64,000 nt of DNA, from the NCBI GenBank assembly GCA_012845835.1, contig JABAKD010000015.1:12367845-12431844 (forward strand). Reading direction: 5' to 3'. This DNA is from Undaria pinnatifida (lineage: Eukaryota; Sar; Phaeophyceae; Laminariales; Alariaceae). A program made the translations under genes and the position numbers. Within the stretch, counting starts at the first letter, position 1, and each line of letters starts with the position of its first letter. The notes under the pieces were generated by a model. That model did no database searches. It saw only the letters and a list, made by a program, of their open reading frames with translations, and had not been told where the DNA came from. Positions 32,301-38,335 of this stretch are shown here, one piece after another.

Positions 32301-34916
32301 GTTCTCATTGTAGAAATGATAATCCTCCTTGTCGACCCGTTTCTCTTGCCCAGTTCGTCGCGGAAGGGACGTGCGTCAACACCTGCCAGCACGCTAGGGA
32401 CGGATACTGCGATGACCCGCGCTCTGGCGGCGTCTGCCCTTCGGGAACCGACTGCCAAGTGAGACAACGCACGGTGCCATTTTTGGTGTTCAACCGACAG
32501 TGTTCTACTTGTAGCATGATACTACTGTAGCACTACTATAGCATCGATATACTTTGGTAGGGGCTACACTAGGCAAGCGCACGCTGTTCCGCAGAGCCGA
32601 ATGTAACCTAAACCTAATAAACCAACTTATTCATATCCCCTTCAGAACTCAAAACCCAACCCAACCCAACCCAACCCAACCTGTCAGGATTGCGGACCGT
32701 AGGGCGACGCGCATTCTAATTTGACGGAGACGCTCTGCATATCCAGCTCATGGTTCAAAGCAAGCCACACCACACAAAAACAAGGCAAAAACACAAGACT
32801 GAAAACACTTTTAATAAACATACCGGCACACCCCTCGTCGATCCATTTTTCTCTGCATTATTTTCTGCTGATGTCTCGCTTGGGCAGGGTTGCGGAGGCA
32901 ATAATGGGTGACGCCAACTCCGAGAACATGGAGACGATTTTCTTACATGCCCAGCTTATTGACACAATAAAATAAATAAACACGCACAAAAACAATACAG
33001 CAGTACAATGCTAGAACATCAACGTTGACGCAAATGTTTTTTTACTTGGGCAGGATTGCGGACCATGGGGCGACTCTAACTCCAACTTCACGGAGACGAC
33101 GTTCTACATGTCGAGTTCATGGTTCGATGACGACGACTGGGAGATGCTCTGGAACGACGATGGCATCCTGTACGGACAGGAGATGAACGCGCAGGCGCCA
33201 TACAAGCGCGACTGGAACGACCACAAGAAAGTGCACCAGGTATGCCTCGTCTCACGATAGTTGACGTGTGTGAGGCTATTGGTTGACGTTTGTCGTTCTG
33301 TTCGTTGATGTGTGTCGGGCCGTTAGTCGATGTGTACCAGCCTGTTCGCTTACGCATGATGGTCTAGAAGCGCGACTGGATTGACCAAAAGATGGTGCAC
33401 GAGGTATATGGAGATCAACCCACCCCGCTAACCCACCCTTCTATGCAAAGGCTTGTTTACCGAACAAGGCAAATTAAATTGCCCATGATAGTATGATAGG
33501 CCGCATGCTGTGGTTATGGTGCTACTATCTTTGTACCGTACCGCTTACTCTACTTGTTCGATACTGCTTCATTTTCCGAGACATGTTCAGGTTTCTCCAC
33601 CCCGTACACATTTTCTGAATTTGGTACGGGTTTGTTATCGCGAAGCTGCTTTTTTTTTGCTGATTTTGGCTCGAACATACCACTCGTTTGCCTCGTCGAT
33701 GTATTTACCAAAGTATCTGAAGCACATACGGTTCACTCTATGATACCGCTTTATTTATCGAATTTATGATGGCTGTCTCCACCGGACACGCCTGTTTTCT
33801 TACCAAAGTGCCTGGTTCCCCTTGGCGATATATTTGTTGTATTTGTTTTATTTGGCCTCTAATCCCGGGGGTGTCGCATATTGAAAACAAGTATTGGTAG
33901 TCACCCCTTACGTAAAACAAGTAACACCAACCAGTCAGTCGAAACGACTTCATTGGTTGATCTATACCGTTCATTGTATTTTTGTACAAAAGGGCTTCAT
34001 TGATGGATTTCTCCACCGCACACCCTTGTTTTTCTGTTTGTCCAAGAATATACCGCCACTTGTATCATACTCAGTCGATACCGCTCGATGTACCGAAACT
34101 CTTGCGGGCTTCTCCACCCCGTACCCCTGCTGTCTGCGTGTTTGGTTTGTTAGCAAGCGGCGGGTGCGGGCACGATCTTCGTGGACGTGCTCTGGGCGAT
34201 GGTGGTACTCGTCGGCTGCTCCATGTCGCTTGGGGGGTGCATGGTCGCCTACCGGCACTTCAAGACCGGGGGAGGGGCCGGTGCTATGTACCTGCCTGTA
34301 GAGGCTGCGGTAAGAACTACAGTGATGTTCGTTGTTGCAAGAACTACAGTGCTGTGCGTTGTTGTAAGAACTACAGTGCTGTTCGCTGTTGTAAGAACTG
34401 CTGTCGTTGTTTCGTGGTGGTTTTATTGTTCATATTAGTGTTGCGTGCTGTCTTGTCTTTTCCTAAATTTCTTGATGTGATACCCAAAAACATGCCATTC
34501 TTGTCGATGACATGGCTCGTTTACATGCCATGCAATTCTTACCGATTATGACATGGCGTGGCTCGCTCGTTATTATGGTTATGGTTGATGTGTTGTTGCT
34601 GTTGCTGTTGATGTCATCGTTGTTTGTTTTGTTCTTGTTAGTGTTGGTGTTGCTCTTGTCGTTGTTATGGCGTCGTACTAGTTTGATGTGACGCCCCGAA
34701 CTCTGCCGACCGACGGCAACTCTCGCCTGTCGTCGGCCTTGCCGTTGCTGTGCTGTGCTTTTCTAGTCGTGCTGACGTCATTAACACGATCTCACACCTA
34801 AAAATGTACCACCTTTCGCGCGTTACTTTTTTGTTTTTGTTTGACAGGAGGAGGTGGAGCTGTCTCGGCGTGGCGGGGGCGCCGAGAAGACACCTGATGT
34901 GGTCCGCATCGGATAA
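233..34916 (+). CDS. Gene A: modular single-pass membrane protein with ~6 tandem beta-type repeats and Cys-rich modules (partial, 19 exons)
   Basis: Joined exons: 233-426, 7484-7577, 10525-10686, 15255-15389, 16873-17013, 20599-20706, 21949-22209, 22742-22831, 24623-24751, 26272-26478, 26893-27093, 28335-28470, 29558-29655, 30199-30347, 30676-30793, 32354-32458, 33054-33239, 34154-34309, 34848-34916. These total 2739 nt with no frame break: 912 residues and TAA. The 5' end lies outside the window. Residues 1-620 hold about six ~105-residue repeats (THTxxLxVxGxGF, LYFEPP, GSxW, IDTGAGRVxF). Residues 635-785 carry two modules of type CxxxC...DGxCD...GTDCxDCG. Residues 845-871 form one hydrophobic helix, followed by RHFK and a ~40-residue polar tail, so the repeats should be extracellular. 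Of 18 introns, 15 are phase 0. The repeat resembles Ig/IPT-like surface domains only in general layout; the family was not identified. A role in adhesion or signalling at the cell surface is inference. Confidence 0.85.
565..641 (+). pseudogene. Diverged duplicate of the 3' end of exon a1
   Basis: After GGGCAG the frame reads TTYPVEVHSSTVMVLTLRDG, then QGWEKR, and meets a GT with two bases left over. This parallels DYTLEIQSATVIVLSLKEEKK of exon a1 and has the same outgoing phase. It lacks the first two thirds of the exon, so I treat it as a duplicated fragment. It could be an alternative exon, because both of its phases are compatible. Confidence 0.55.
780..1490 (+). repeat. Dispersed G/C-rich repeat, copy 2 (best plus-strand copy)
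   Basis: Recognised by the blocks ACCGGTTATTCGACTTACAG, AAACGGGTTTTATAG, CATCACCCTGTTGACCCTG, GGAGTCGCCGACC, GCGCGATCGGAGTATCACAC and ATCTCACAGCTGGAGTGTAT in that order, preceded by long C-rich tracts. The last block is duplicated (1381-1480). No transposase or reverse transcriptase is seen. Confidence 0.75.
2695..2800 (-). repeat. Dispersed repeat, reverse fragment
   Basis: GAATCCTGTAAGTCGAATAA, GGTGAGGGGAGGGCGGAG and ACGTGGGGGGCTG match the reverse of the block near 1060-1130. Followed by an AT-rich TATATA tract (2800-2880). Confidence 0.65.
3018..3793. mobile_element. Inverted-repeat (foldback) element with ~220-bp arms
   Basis: The left arm (3018-3237) starts CCGGCGGATGGGGAAAAATA and ends ACGGATGCGTGTGTA. 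The right arm (3573-3793) is its near-perfect reverse complement, ending TTTTTCCCCATCCGCCGGAG. The 335-bp centre encodes nothing recognised. A lone arm occurs at 31831-31995, so the family is mobile or recombining. Confidence 0.8.
4281..4367. repeat. Imperfect hairpin, ~28-bp stem
   Basis: GTCGACTTGAGTCAGCCGAG near 4286 pairs with the reverse complement of CTGACTGAAGTCGAC near 4353; ~30-nt G-rich loop. Function unknown. Confidence 0.4.
7484..7577 (+). CDS. Gene A exon a2
   Basis: Acceptor TATGACAG, donor CAG|GTTAGT. The first base completes the Lys codon left by exon a1. Residues 66-96 read WMTLEPGSTPTGLYLSS ... LLEDSVQ, the GSxW-to-linker part of a repeat unit. It is followed by an array of degenerate copies of its own 3' end (to about 8215). 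The 2.9 kb intron also holds a dispersed-repeat copy and an inverted-repeat element. Confidence 0.75.
7578..8345 (+). repeat. Array of degenerate exon a2 ends and donors, plus 24-bp repeats
   Basis: The junction block (GACxxxCTxCTCxAAGAxTC, about 10 bp, then G-T-T-x-G-T-C) recurs at roughly 7765, 7890, 7995, 8110 and 8200 after the true donor at 7577. From 8233 to 8340 there are GTTACTGATTAGTCA repeats. Confidence 0.65.
9130..9500 (+). repeat. Dispersed repeat, copy
   Basis: CTCAAAAACGGGTTTTATAG, CATCACCCTGTTGACCCTGG, GAGTCGCCGACC and GCGCGATCGGAGTATCGCAC occur in family order, with an insertion near 9275-9380. Confidence 0.7.
9590..10402. mobile_element. Inverted-repeat element with ~60-bp ends
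   Basis: CATTTCTTATGCAGTCGGAT near 9610 and its reverse complement ATCCGACTGCATAAGAAATG near 10350 define the arms, which extend to AACGGCC...TTCGACT. The interior has more CAGTCGGAA/TTTCGACTG hairpins and a 45-bp direct duplication near 9860-9925. Confidence 0.65.
10525..10686 (+). CDS. Gene A exon a3
   Basis: Acceptor GTGCTGTGCAG, donor CAG|GTGCGA, phase 0 at both ends. Residues 97-150 start IATIVPSPTVEAS and include LVVNGTNF and ELYFDPP, the canonical first half of a repeat unit. The following 4.6 kb intron contains a GTTGTC-type microsatellite, a CCCG-rich minisatellite, a 1.7 kb inverted-repeat element, an AAC microsatellite, and copies of the next exon's start. Confidence 0.88.
10770..10995 (+). 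repeat. GTTGTC/GGTGCT-type microsatellite
   Basis: GGTGCT, then GTTGTT, GTCGTC, GTTGTCGTT and GTTCTT runs. Long open frames here encode only homopolymer-like peptides and are not genes. Confidence 0.85.
12040..12340 (+). repeat. CCCG-rich minisatellite, ~40-bp unit
   Basis: Variants of GTGGTTGCCGGATCCCGTAC and AAAAATCCCGT recur at least six times. Unit boundaries are degenerate. Confidence 0.6.
12516..14231. mobile_element. 1.7 kb inverted-repeat element with ~430-bp arms
   Basis: The left arm contains GACAGGCTCCAGTCACTCTG, CAGCCTACGATGTGCCAGG and CTCACTACTCGCGCCTGG; the right arm (about 13800-14231) is its reverse complement. The 850-bp centre has no recognisable coding sequence. A third copy of the arm sits at 63718-64000. 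Confidence 0.8.
14247..14311 (+). repeat. (AAC)n microsatellite
   Basis: About 21 uninterrupted AAC units directly beside the right arm of the 1.7 kb element. Confidence 0.9.
14650..15254 (+). repeat. Degenerate copies of the exon a4 acceptor region
   Basis: TATCTTCGAACCAAATAGCT near 14660 and TGCAG plus GGGCCTAAATCGCTGCCAC near 15136 parallel TGCAG plus GTCTTCGAACCAAATCGCTA of the true exon. Other TGCAG|AT starts occur at about 14732 and 14938. A C17 tract lies at 15215-15231. Confidence 0.6.
15255..15389 (+). CDS. Gene A exon a4
   Basis: Acceptor CCGTGCAG, donor ACT|GTAAGT, phase 0. Residues 151-195 end GPLKLAAINTGAGRLSLNPT, the closing strand pattern of a repeat unit. Diverged copies of its first ~35 bp lie upstream. 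The 1.48 kb intron after it contains a SINE-like repeat. Confidence 0.88.
15655..16085 (-). mobile_element. SINE-like repeat, copy lacking a clear tRNA head
   Basis: TCACCTTCTCATAACTG, CTCCGGGGTCATG, TTATCGCGAGAAGACTC and CTGCTGGGCGTTCTGAG correspond in order to blocks of the 20920-21282 element, with about 100 bp of extra sequence. Confidence 0.5.
16873..17013 (+). CDS. Gene A exon a5
   Basis: Acceptor GTGACAG, donor AAG|GTAAAT, phase 0. Residues 196-242 include VIAEVQADLTGHG and end KKIEISGNGFVDGVK, the start of the third repeat unit. The 3.6 kb intron holds a minisatellite, a pogo-like MITE, a dispersed-repeat copy, a 35-bp minisatellite at two places, and a 39-nt near copy of this exon's end at 20358-20396. 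Confidence 0.87.
17140..17425 (+). repeat. CGGAGCGGATGTCTGCC minisatellite
   Basis: About seven imperfect units of ~32 bp built on GGAGCGGATGTCTGCC and GGATATGTCAC. Confidence 0.7.
17523..17674. mobile_element. 148-bp pogo-like MITE with perfect 27-bp terminal inverted repeats
   Basis: Ends CAGTAGGTGGCCCTATATAG and its exact reverse complement, inverted over 27 bp, flanked by TA on both sides. A TA target and CAG termini are typical of the Tc1/mariner-pogo group. The interior contains TGTGCCAAACGATTTCAC, shared with a second copy at 55045-55231. There is no coding capacity, so it is non-autonomous. Confidence 0.8.
17840..18520 (+). repeat. Dispersed repeat, copy
   Basis: C-rich tracts, CACCATCGCCTAGACCTAGC, ACGGGTTTTATAGCTTCC, CATCACCCTGTTGACCCTGG and GGAGTCGCCGACC are in family order. 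Confidence 0.72.
18540..18915 (+). repeat. Minisatellite of ~35 bp, first block
   Basis: Units of ACAGAACTCACAGAAGTTCC then GGGTACGGGTATGAA, about nine imperfect copies. The same unit recurs at 19750-20010. Confidence 0.8.
19750..20010 (+). repeat. Minisatellite of ~35 bp, second block
   Basis: Same unit as 18540-18915 (ACAGAACTTACAGAA, TTCCGGGTACGG), about six copies, separated from the first block by ~830 bp of unrelated sequence. Confidence 0.78.
20096..20145 (+). repeat. Dispersed repeat, end fragment
   Basis: Only the TTCACAGCTGGAGTGTATTT end block is present. Confidence 0.4.
20358..20396 (+). pseudogene. 39-nt duplicate of the exon a5 end, possible in-frame cassette
   Basis: Flanked by GTAGCAG and GTAAGA, phase 0 on both sides, it reads MTISGSGFVVGAK against IEISGNGFVDGVK at the end of exon a5. 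Inclusion would add 13 residues inside a repeat unit without shifting frame. It is either a decayed duplicate or a rarely used cassette exon. Confidence 0.5.
20599..20706 (+). CDS. Gene A exon a6
   Basis: Acceptor GATGTCCAG, donor AGG|GTGCGA, phase 0. Residues 243-278 contain TQLTLELTEGSTWRR, the TxLxLxLxxGSxW element of the repeat. The following 1.24 kb intron contains a SINE-like repeat and several copies of the start of exon a7. Confidence 0.85.
20920..21282 (-). mobile_element. tRNA-derived SINE-like element
   Basis: On the minus strand it begins near 21280 with a tRNA-like head: A box TGGTCTAGTGGTC (21270-21258) and B box GAGTTCGATTA (21228-21218), about 42 bp apart as in tRNAs. The acceptor and T stems do not pair, so it is not a working tRNA. 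The body continues through AT-rich and GATAAAAATGAGGGCACG blocks. Confidence 0.6.
21292..21860 (+). repeat. Degenerate copies of the exon a7 acceptor and start
   Basis: TTGCAG|AACGCCAACTCTCTC at 21292, TTGCAG|AACCCAAACTCTCCT at 21462 and CTTGCAGCGGTGGCTGGCAA at about 21797 parallel CGCAG|AACCCAAATTCTCTT and CTTGCCGCGGAAGCTGGTGA of the true exon. Confidence 0.7.
21949..22209 (+). CDS. Gene A exon a7
   Basis: Acceptor CTTCGCAG, donor GAC|GTGAGT, phase 0. Residues 279-365 hold the best-preserved first half of a repeat: VATVFEDPSVEASDIEIY, then THTHELIVRGTGF and ELYFEPPL. The 532-bp intron after it begins with TGGTGATGGTGG-type repeats and contains weak copies of the next exon's start near 22577 and 22640. 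Confidence 0.92.
22210..22380 (+). repeat. GGTGATGGTGGT / GTTGTTGATG simple repeats
   Basis: Degenerate G/T-rich triplet repeats at the start of the intron after exon a7. Confidence 0.75.
22742..22831 (+). CDS. Gene A exon a8
   Basis: Acceptor TTACACAAG (AAG rather than CAG), donor ACG|GTCAGT, phase 0. Residues 366-395 read TMVRLSLSSTSSEW ... GPLTVT, the second half of the repeat started in exon a7. The 1.79 kb intron contains two reverse-strand copies of the dispersed repeat and a partial copy of the next exon. Confidence 0.82.
23035..24260 (-). repeat. Dispersed repeat, two reverse copies with tandem tails
   Basis: 23035-23420 carries the whole core in reverse, then G-rich tracts and GGCGATGGTGCGGGTGG. 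A second core fragment starts near 23815. The tail ending GTGTTTATTACTCTGGC is present about three times (23640, 24050, 24200), which suggests internal tandem growth. Confidence 0.72.
24623..24751 (+). CDS. Gene A exon a9
   Basis: Acceptor TTCGCATAG, donor CAG|GTGACG, phase 0. Residues 396-438 begin GMDTGAGKVTF, closing one unit, and continue VTVATVVSDSDVHESGVEVF, opening the next. Partial copies lie at 24483 (start) and 25371 (middle). The 1.52 kb intron otherwise shows nothing coding. Confidence 0.87.
26272..26478 (+). CDS. Gene A exon a10
   Basis: Acceptor ACGGAGCAG after a C-rich tract, donor GAT|GTGAGG, phase 0. Residues 439-507 cover LTIMGAGFKGEPVLNFEPP, YTLTVVSETELKLDLVAGSTW and ALMVKGINVGDGD, nearly a full repeat body. 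The 414-bp intron consists mainly of about three imperfect tandem units (26600-26850). Confidence 0.92.
26893..27093 (+). CDS. Gene A exon a11
   Basis: Acceptor CATGATAG, donor CAG|GTACGA, phase 0. Residues 508-574 include VKVATILEDPSVKEAD, THTKHFPVRGAGF and IVIDGISAANYKVQ, the first half of the last complete unit. The 1.24 kb intron ends in a long GATGATTATGTT array. Confidence 0.92.
28030..28275 (+). repeat. GATGATTGTGATGATTATGTT tandem array
   Basis: About nine units of 21 bp with shorter variants, upstream of exon a12. The open frame here is repeat-encoded. Confidence 0.88.
28335..28470 (+). CDS. Gene A exon a12
   Basis: Acceptor GTTGATACAG, donor CAACG|GTGAAT, ending phase 1. Residues 575-620 contain LQLLEGGSWAAVTEG and MSIDTGAGRVSFPN, completing the last full repeat. 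The 1.09 kb intron includes a GAGTACCCG-type minisatellite (28610-28975). Confidence 0.9.
28610..28975 (+). repeat. GACGAGTACCCGTTGAA minisatellite
   Basis: Around ten imperfect ~21-bp units, alternating ACCCGCCGTTGAAGACGAGT and GTATTCGTTGAAGACGAGT. Confidence 0.75.
29558..29655 (+). CDS. Gene A exon a13: switch from repeats to first Cys module
   Basis: Acceptor GTTTCTTCAG, donor GTG|GTGAGC; two bases complete the Gly codon. Residues 620-652 open like a repeat unit (VQIADVSEDS) and then change to CEDSCSFADDGQCDEPG, the first half of the Cys motif. The 543-bp intron shows nothing recognisable. Confidence 0.88.
30199..30347 (+). CDS. Gene A exon a14: Ser/Tyr/Gly-rich insert
   Basis: Acceptor GTGCACAG, donor GGCAT|GTAAGA, phase 2. 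Residues 653-702 are low-complexity and rich in Ser, Tyr, Gly and Asp (SSSYFGGSSYSSSYYSD). They interrupt the first Cys motif between CDEPG and CDVGTDC. The 328-bp intron has a C-rich tract. Confidence 0.85.
30676..30793 (+). CDS. Gene A exon a15: end of first Cys module
   Basis: Acceptor TGTGTCAG, donor AAG|GTGGGT, phase 0. The first base completes Met. Residues 702-741 read YKYAGYDETYQYYG ... CDVGTDCTDCGVK. Two diverged copies of its 3' end plus donor follow, at 30937-30968 and 31124-31156. The 1.56 kb intron also has a single arm of the 220-bp inverted repeat. Confidence 0.87.
30794..31156 (+). repeat. Two copies of the exon a15 donor region
   Basis: ATGAGCGACGTTGGCACTGA...GTCAAG|GTGGG (donor after 30968) and ATGAGCGACGTCGGCACTGG...GTCAAG|GTGGG (after 31156) follow the true GTCAAG|GTGGG at 30793, 175 and 188 bp apart. 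Confidence 0.72.
31831..31995 (+). mobile_element. Single arm of the 3018-3793 foldback family
   Basis: Shares ACAGCTTACGCTATACCTAC through TTTTTCCCCATCCGCCGGAG with the right arm of the first copy, and is followed by a poly-A run. It lies in the intron after exon a15. Confidence 0.75.
32354..32458 (+). CDS. Gene A exon a16: second Cys module
   Basis: Acceptor CTTGCCCAG, donor CAA|GTGAGA, phase 0. Residues 742-776 read EGTCVNTCQHARDGYCDDP ... CPSGTDCQ; the DCG is completed by the next exon. This is the uninterrupted form of the motif split by exon a14. A weak match (EGTCEGACASGLC) lies upstream near 31290. The 595-bp intron contains two copies of the next exon's start. Confidence 0.9.
32688..33403 (+). 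repeat. Copies of both edges of exon a17
   Basis: GATTGCGGACCGTAGGGCGA (32688) and GGTTGCGGAGGCAATAATGG (32888) copy the exon start GATTGCGGACCATGGGGCGA. Both have in-frame stops. AAGCGCGACTGGATTGACCA to GTGCACGAG|GTATAT (ending 33403) copies its end. Confidence 0.72.
33054..33239 (+). CDS. Gene A exon a17: acidic juxtamembrane region
   Basis: Acceptor TTGGGCAG, donor CAG|GTATGC, phase 0. Residues 777-838 begin DCGPWGDSNSNFTETTF, pass an acidic DDDDWEMLWNDDG stretch and end KRDWNDHKKVHQ. The 914-bp intron contains a copy of the exon end (to 33403) and repeated CTCCACCCCGTAC blocks. Confidence 0.9.
34154..34309 (+). CDS. Gene A exon a18: transmembrane segment
   Basis: Acceptor TTTGTTAG, donor GCG|GTAAGA, phase 0. 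Residues 839-890 contain the hydrophobic run TIFVDVLWAMVVLVG through CMVAY, then RHFK as the positively charged stop. This predicts a single-pass helix with a cytoplasmic C-terminus. The next intron (538 bp) starts with repeated GTAAGAACTACAG blocks. Confidence 0.9.
34310..34400 (+). repeat. Tandem copies of the exon a18 donor region
   Basis: GTAAGAACTACAGTGATGTT at the true donor is followed by three ~28-bp repeats of GTTGTAAGAACTACAGTGCT type, each carrying a GTAAGA or GCAAGA. Confidence 0.75.
34848..34916 (+). CDS. Gene A exon a19: C-terminal tail and stop
   Basis: Acceptor TTTGACAG, then EEVELSRRGGGAEKTPD, VVRIG and TAA at 34914-34916. This short polar tail completes gene A. Sequence to about 35140 is probably 3' untranslated; no AATAAA is needed or seen at a convincing place. 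Confidence 0.88.
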   Translation, partial: EEVELSRRGGGAEKTPDVVRIG

Positions 34917-35593
34917 GCTTGCCTCGTCAACGTACAGTAGTTAACGAATTTTATTTTGTGGAGAAGCTTGAGCGAACAAAAACGTTTTGCCCCCCGTGGC
35001 GCTATAAGGCCGGAAAGGCGCTGTCAAGCTCTGCTTGGCCTTTGCCCTAGCTCTGCCCTGCTTTACCTCTTTAGCTCTGCAAACACGGTTTTTGTGAACA
35101 ATGTACTTGGAATTTGTGTGGGACATTTTTTTTTGGCGATGTAAGGGTTAAGATCTGCTCAAGGTCTACCTCGCTCAAGATCGTCTCTGCCTGAGATTTT
35201 CCCAAGCTTTGTAGATGCTATTCTAAACCTTCGCCCTGCTAAACGTTTGTAGACGGTCTGCTTATGTTTTTGCGTACGACTTGTCAATGCGTTGTCGACG
35301 CGCTGCTGAAGCGTGTAGCCCTGGCGACTTGTGGACGCGATGCTGACGAGTGTAGACGCTTTGGTCAATCTCTTGTCCCCGTATAGCTCCAAAAGCTCTG
35401 CATGTGCTCGAGCGTTGTCCAGTCTTCTCTCAAGCTTTGCACAAGCTGTGCCGTGTTAAAGCGTTGTGCAAGCCTTGCTCACCACAGGTCTCTGGCATAG
35501 CTCCAATTGCGTACTGTTGGTTTTGTTCTCCATGGGCGCGGGGGGTGGGTAGGGGGGGCGGGCTGTCGGAACCTCAGAGGAGTTTTCGGTATG

Positions 35594-35825
35594 GAATGAC
35601 GTAAGTGCGTTGGGACTATGCGGGCGTCGTGGTGGTTCCGACATAGGATGACGTATGCACGTTGGGGCTATACGGGCTTGGTCGGGATTTCCGGCACGGG
35701 ATGGCGTGTGTACGGTAGGACTATACGGACTTGTTATGGGTTTTCGGCATGGGATGGCGTGTGTACGTTGGGACTACGCGAGCCTGTTTGGGGTGTCCGG
35801 CATGGGATGGCATGTGTACGTTGGC
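35594..35825 (+). repeat. 53-bp tandem repeat, ~4.4 copies
   Basis: Units begin ATGGCGTGTGTACGTTGGGA and end CCGGCATGGG, spaced 53 bp (35595, 35648, 35701, 35754, 35807). Confidence 0.85.
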
Positions 35826-36170
35826 GCGCCTCGTGAGGTTGTTCAGCGGCTTTCGGCGAGATACGTCTGGCGTGGATTTGAGGTCGTGATTATCTCGGGT
35901 TTGGGTGAGGTGGGCGGGGAGAGACTGGTCGATGACTGAGAGAAAAAGGATAATAGGAAAAAAAATATGTTACTCGAAAAATAGGGTGATTCGTATTCGA
36001 AAAAAGGCGACTCGGGCAAAACGGGTGGTTCCGAGAAAGCATGATGATTCGGAAAACACGGAGTTATTGAAAGAAAATGATGTTTTTGCGGAGGAAGGGA
36101 TGTTTGGAAAGGGGTTGGGGGAAGGGGAGGAGTGTCAGCACAGCGGCTACTTTTTGTTTGTTTCTTTGTT

Positions 36171-36568
36171 CTGTCACGGAGGGTGCCCGGTGTGTACGGT
36201 ACGATTAGCTTCTTTTCCCTAGGTGGCGGAAACATGATTCGCGGCACAATATGGAAAGAAATGAGCGAAATTCACCTCACGAAGGTGGATTTGATGATTA
36301 TATGTGCTTGCTCGCGTGACGGGTGTCCGCTGTGCTGGGCAATTAGCTGTTTCCCGTTGAGGTAGGAGAGAAAGTTGCTGCAAAACATGCGAAAAACTGA
36401 GCGAAACAGCCCAGGAAGGGTGGTGATTCACGTTCATGTATCATTGGTGCCCGGCCTGTGGCACGAATAACTGAAACTGAACCATTTTTTCTGAGTAGCG
36501 GGAGAGAAGTCGCGGGGGGGGGGGAAAAATCGGGCGAAGCAAACCAGGAGGTTGGTTTCACGCCCTTG
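36171..36568 (+). repeat. ~130-bp tandem repeat, three diverged copies
   Basis: Shared order: GGTGCCCGG/GGTGTCCGC, ATTAGC, then GAGCGAAA with GGTGGTGATTCACG-like ends. Confidence 0.55.
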
Positions 36569-38059
36569 TTATTTTTTCGCTACGGCGACAGCTTGTCTTT
36601 GGCTTCCCAGTATTTAGTTGCTAGTTGCTACCAGGTACCAGTACGGTGGTGGAAGTAACGGTGTATCGGATTCTAACTCGGCAAAGGTTTTCCTAGGAAG
36701 AGGTACTTTAGTGTCCTCGTGTCGTAACTCTTTGCCGCGTTTTCGATGGGATCTCCTGGTGGCGCGAGCTACGCGCATGTTGTCTTCGATGCCACCCACA
36801 CCCGCACGAAAACCGGGTGAAAGTGTGTCGCATGGCTTTAGGTAGTTGGGACACTTGGCGGGGGCTGTTAGTGCTATTGCTATTATAGTGACGAGGACAT
36901 TCAAGTAGAAACATGATGGCGGTTCGTGTAAAAAAAAGCGGGGCAAGCCCGTCAGTAGGCTGGGAGATTTCCGTGTATCGGCGTTTCTCATGGGTCTCGG
37001 GGCGGCTTGTTCCTATGCCGTTCGATGCTGAGAAAGCGCGCTAGGCAAGTGGTTTTCCATGTGATGTGTCGGCGTTTTTTTGTGACTCGTTGGGGCAGCC
37101 TCTTCTTTTATCTTCCGGTGTTTCTTGTTTCTGATTTTGATGCGTGTCGAGGTCGCCACGTAGTAGTAGCTCTCCATTTTTGGGCCTGTTTGTCACGTCA
37201 AACAGCGGCCTTTACAGAAGGGACGCGTTATCCGAAGAGCAATCGAAAGAGATCCATCCTTTGTTGTCCAGACAGACGATTTTGTGGACCGGACGTACTA
37301 TGCCATGTGCCTTCTGTACTTGGGCGCTGCATGGTGTGTGGAGCACTGCAGAGTTTGGTGTAGTATGAGTATTTTTGCTGCTGCTGCTCGTACTGCTAGT
37401 ACGGTTGTTGTAATAATATCTCTTTCTGAAAGTAACATCGGGTGTTGGAAGAGACCGGGCCGATCCCGATGAACTCGTGAAGTGTTGATATTGTCTGACA
37501 AACGGTACGAGTAGCAGTGTCTGGTTTGAGTCCTTGCTCACCGCACACACCACGTTGACTGGTACGTGTCGCTACTTTTTCAGGAGCTAAACGTTTTCAA
37601 AGGTTGATAAGTACACACTACGGAGTATCATACGAGTATTGCTACAGGTATCGTTATTTTTTGCTGTGCGCCTATTGATGGGGATTATATTTTTAACAAT
37701 GCGGTCGGTCGCCTTACGCATGTTTCAACTTTATGCTGTACTAAACTGCTATGACTTATACAACGGATTCGAGGTCAAGCATCGCCATGCAACAACCCGT
37801 ACCTGGTACATTCTTGCTTTCAGTTGGACCTTCCTGGTGCCTGGTATGTAATGTCACGAAGCCATGCCAGCGATTCGTTTTATCATGCTGATCGAACTCG
37901 CCTTTTGACGAGAGACTGATAAAATGGAGAAAATCGAAAACTGCCAATGCATTGTTTATTAATAAAAATGGTGCATTATTAATGCATTCCCCCCGGTCAA
38001 ACGGAGAACACGTTGTGGGCACGAACTAACTAGTTGAAATTTTACGAAACATACCTGGT

Positions 38060-38335
38060 ACATGATGATGAACTGATGCGTTTCCTTCCTCAGCTGTCAG
38101 ATTTTGCCCCCCTCTAAAGCGGGTTTTATAGTTTCCGCGCACAGACTGATTAACATCACCCTGTTGACCCTGGTACAAGCTACACTGTAGTTCCAAGGGG
38201 AGTCGCCGACCTATCGTATCCTTAACGAGGACACACAACCCGTAATACGCGCGATCGGAGTATCACACAGCTCGCAAAGGTGAGTTTCGACAAAATCTTC
38301 GATCTCACCGCTGGAGTGTATTTACTTTCATAATA
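38060..38335 (+). repeat. Dispersed repeat, intergenic copy
   Basis: TTTCCTTCCTCAGCTGTCAG, GCGGGTTTTATAGTTTCCGC, CATCACCCTGTTGACCCTGG and GCGCGATCGGAGTATCACAC are in family order. The C-rich half is absent. Confidence 0.75.

Noticed and set aside
35594-35825. CRISPR-like array
   Set aside because: Direct tandem repeats without unique spacers, in a eukaryotic genome.
36614-36991. 125-codon minus-strand frame in the intergenic region
   Set aside because: No family resemblance, overlaps plus frames, no splice or composition support.
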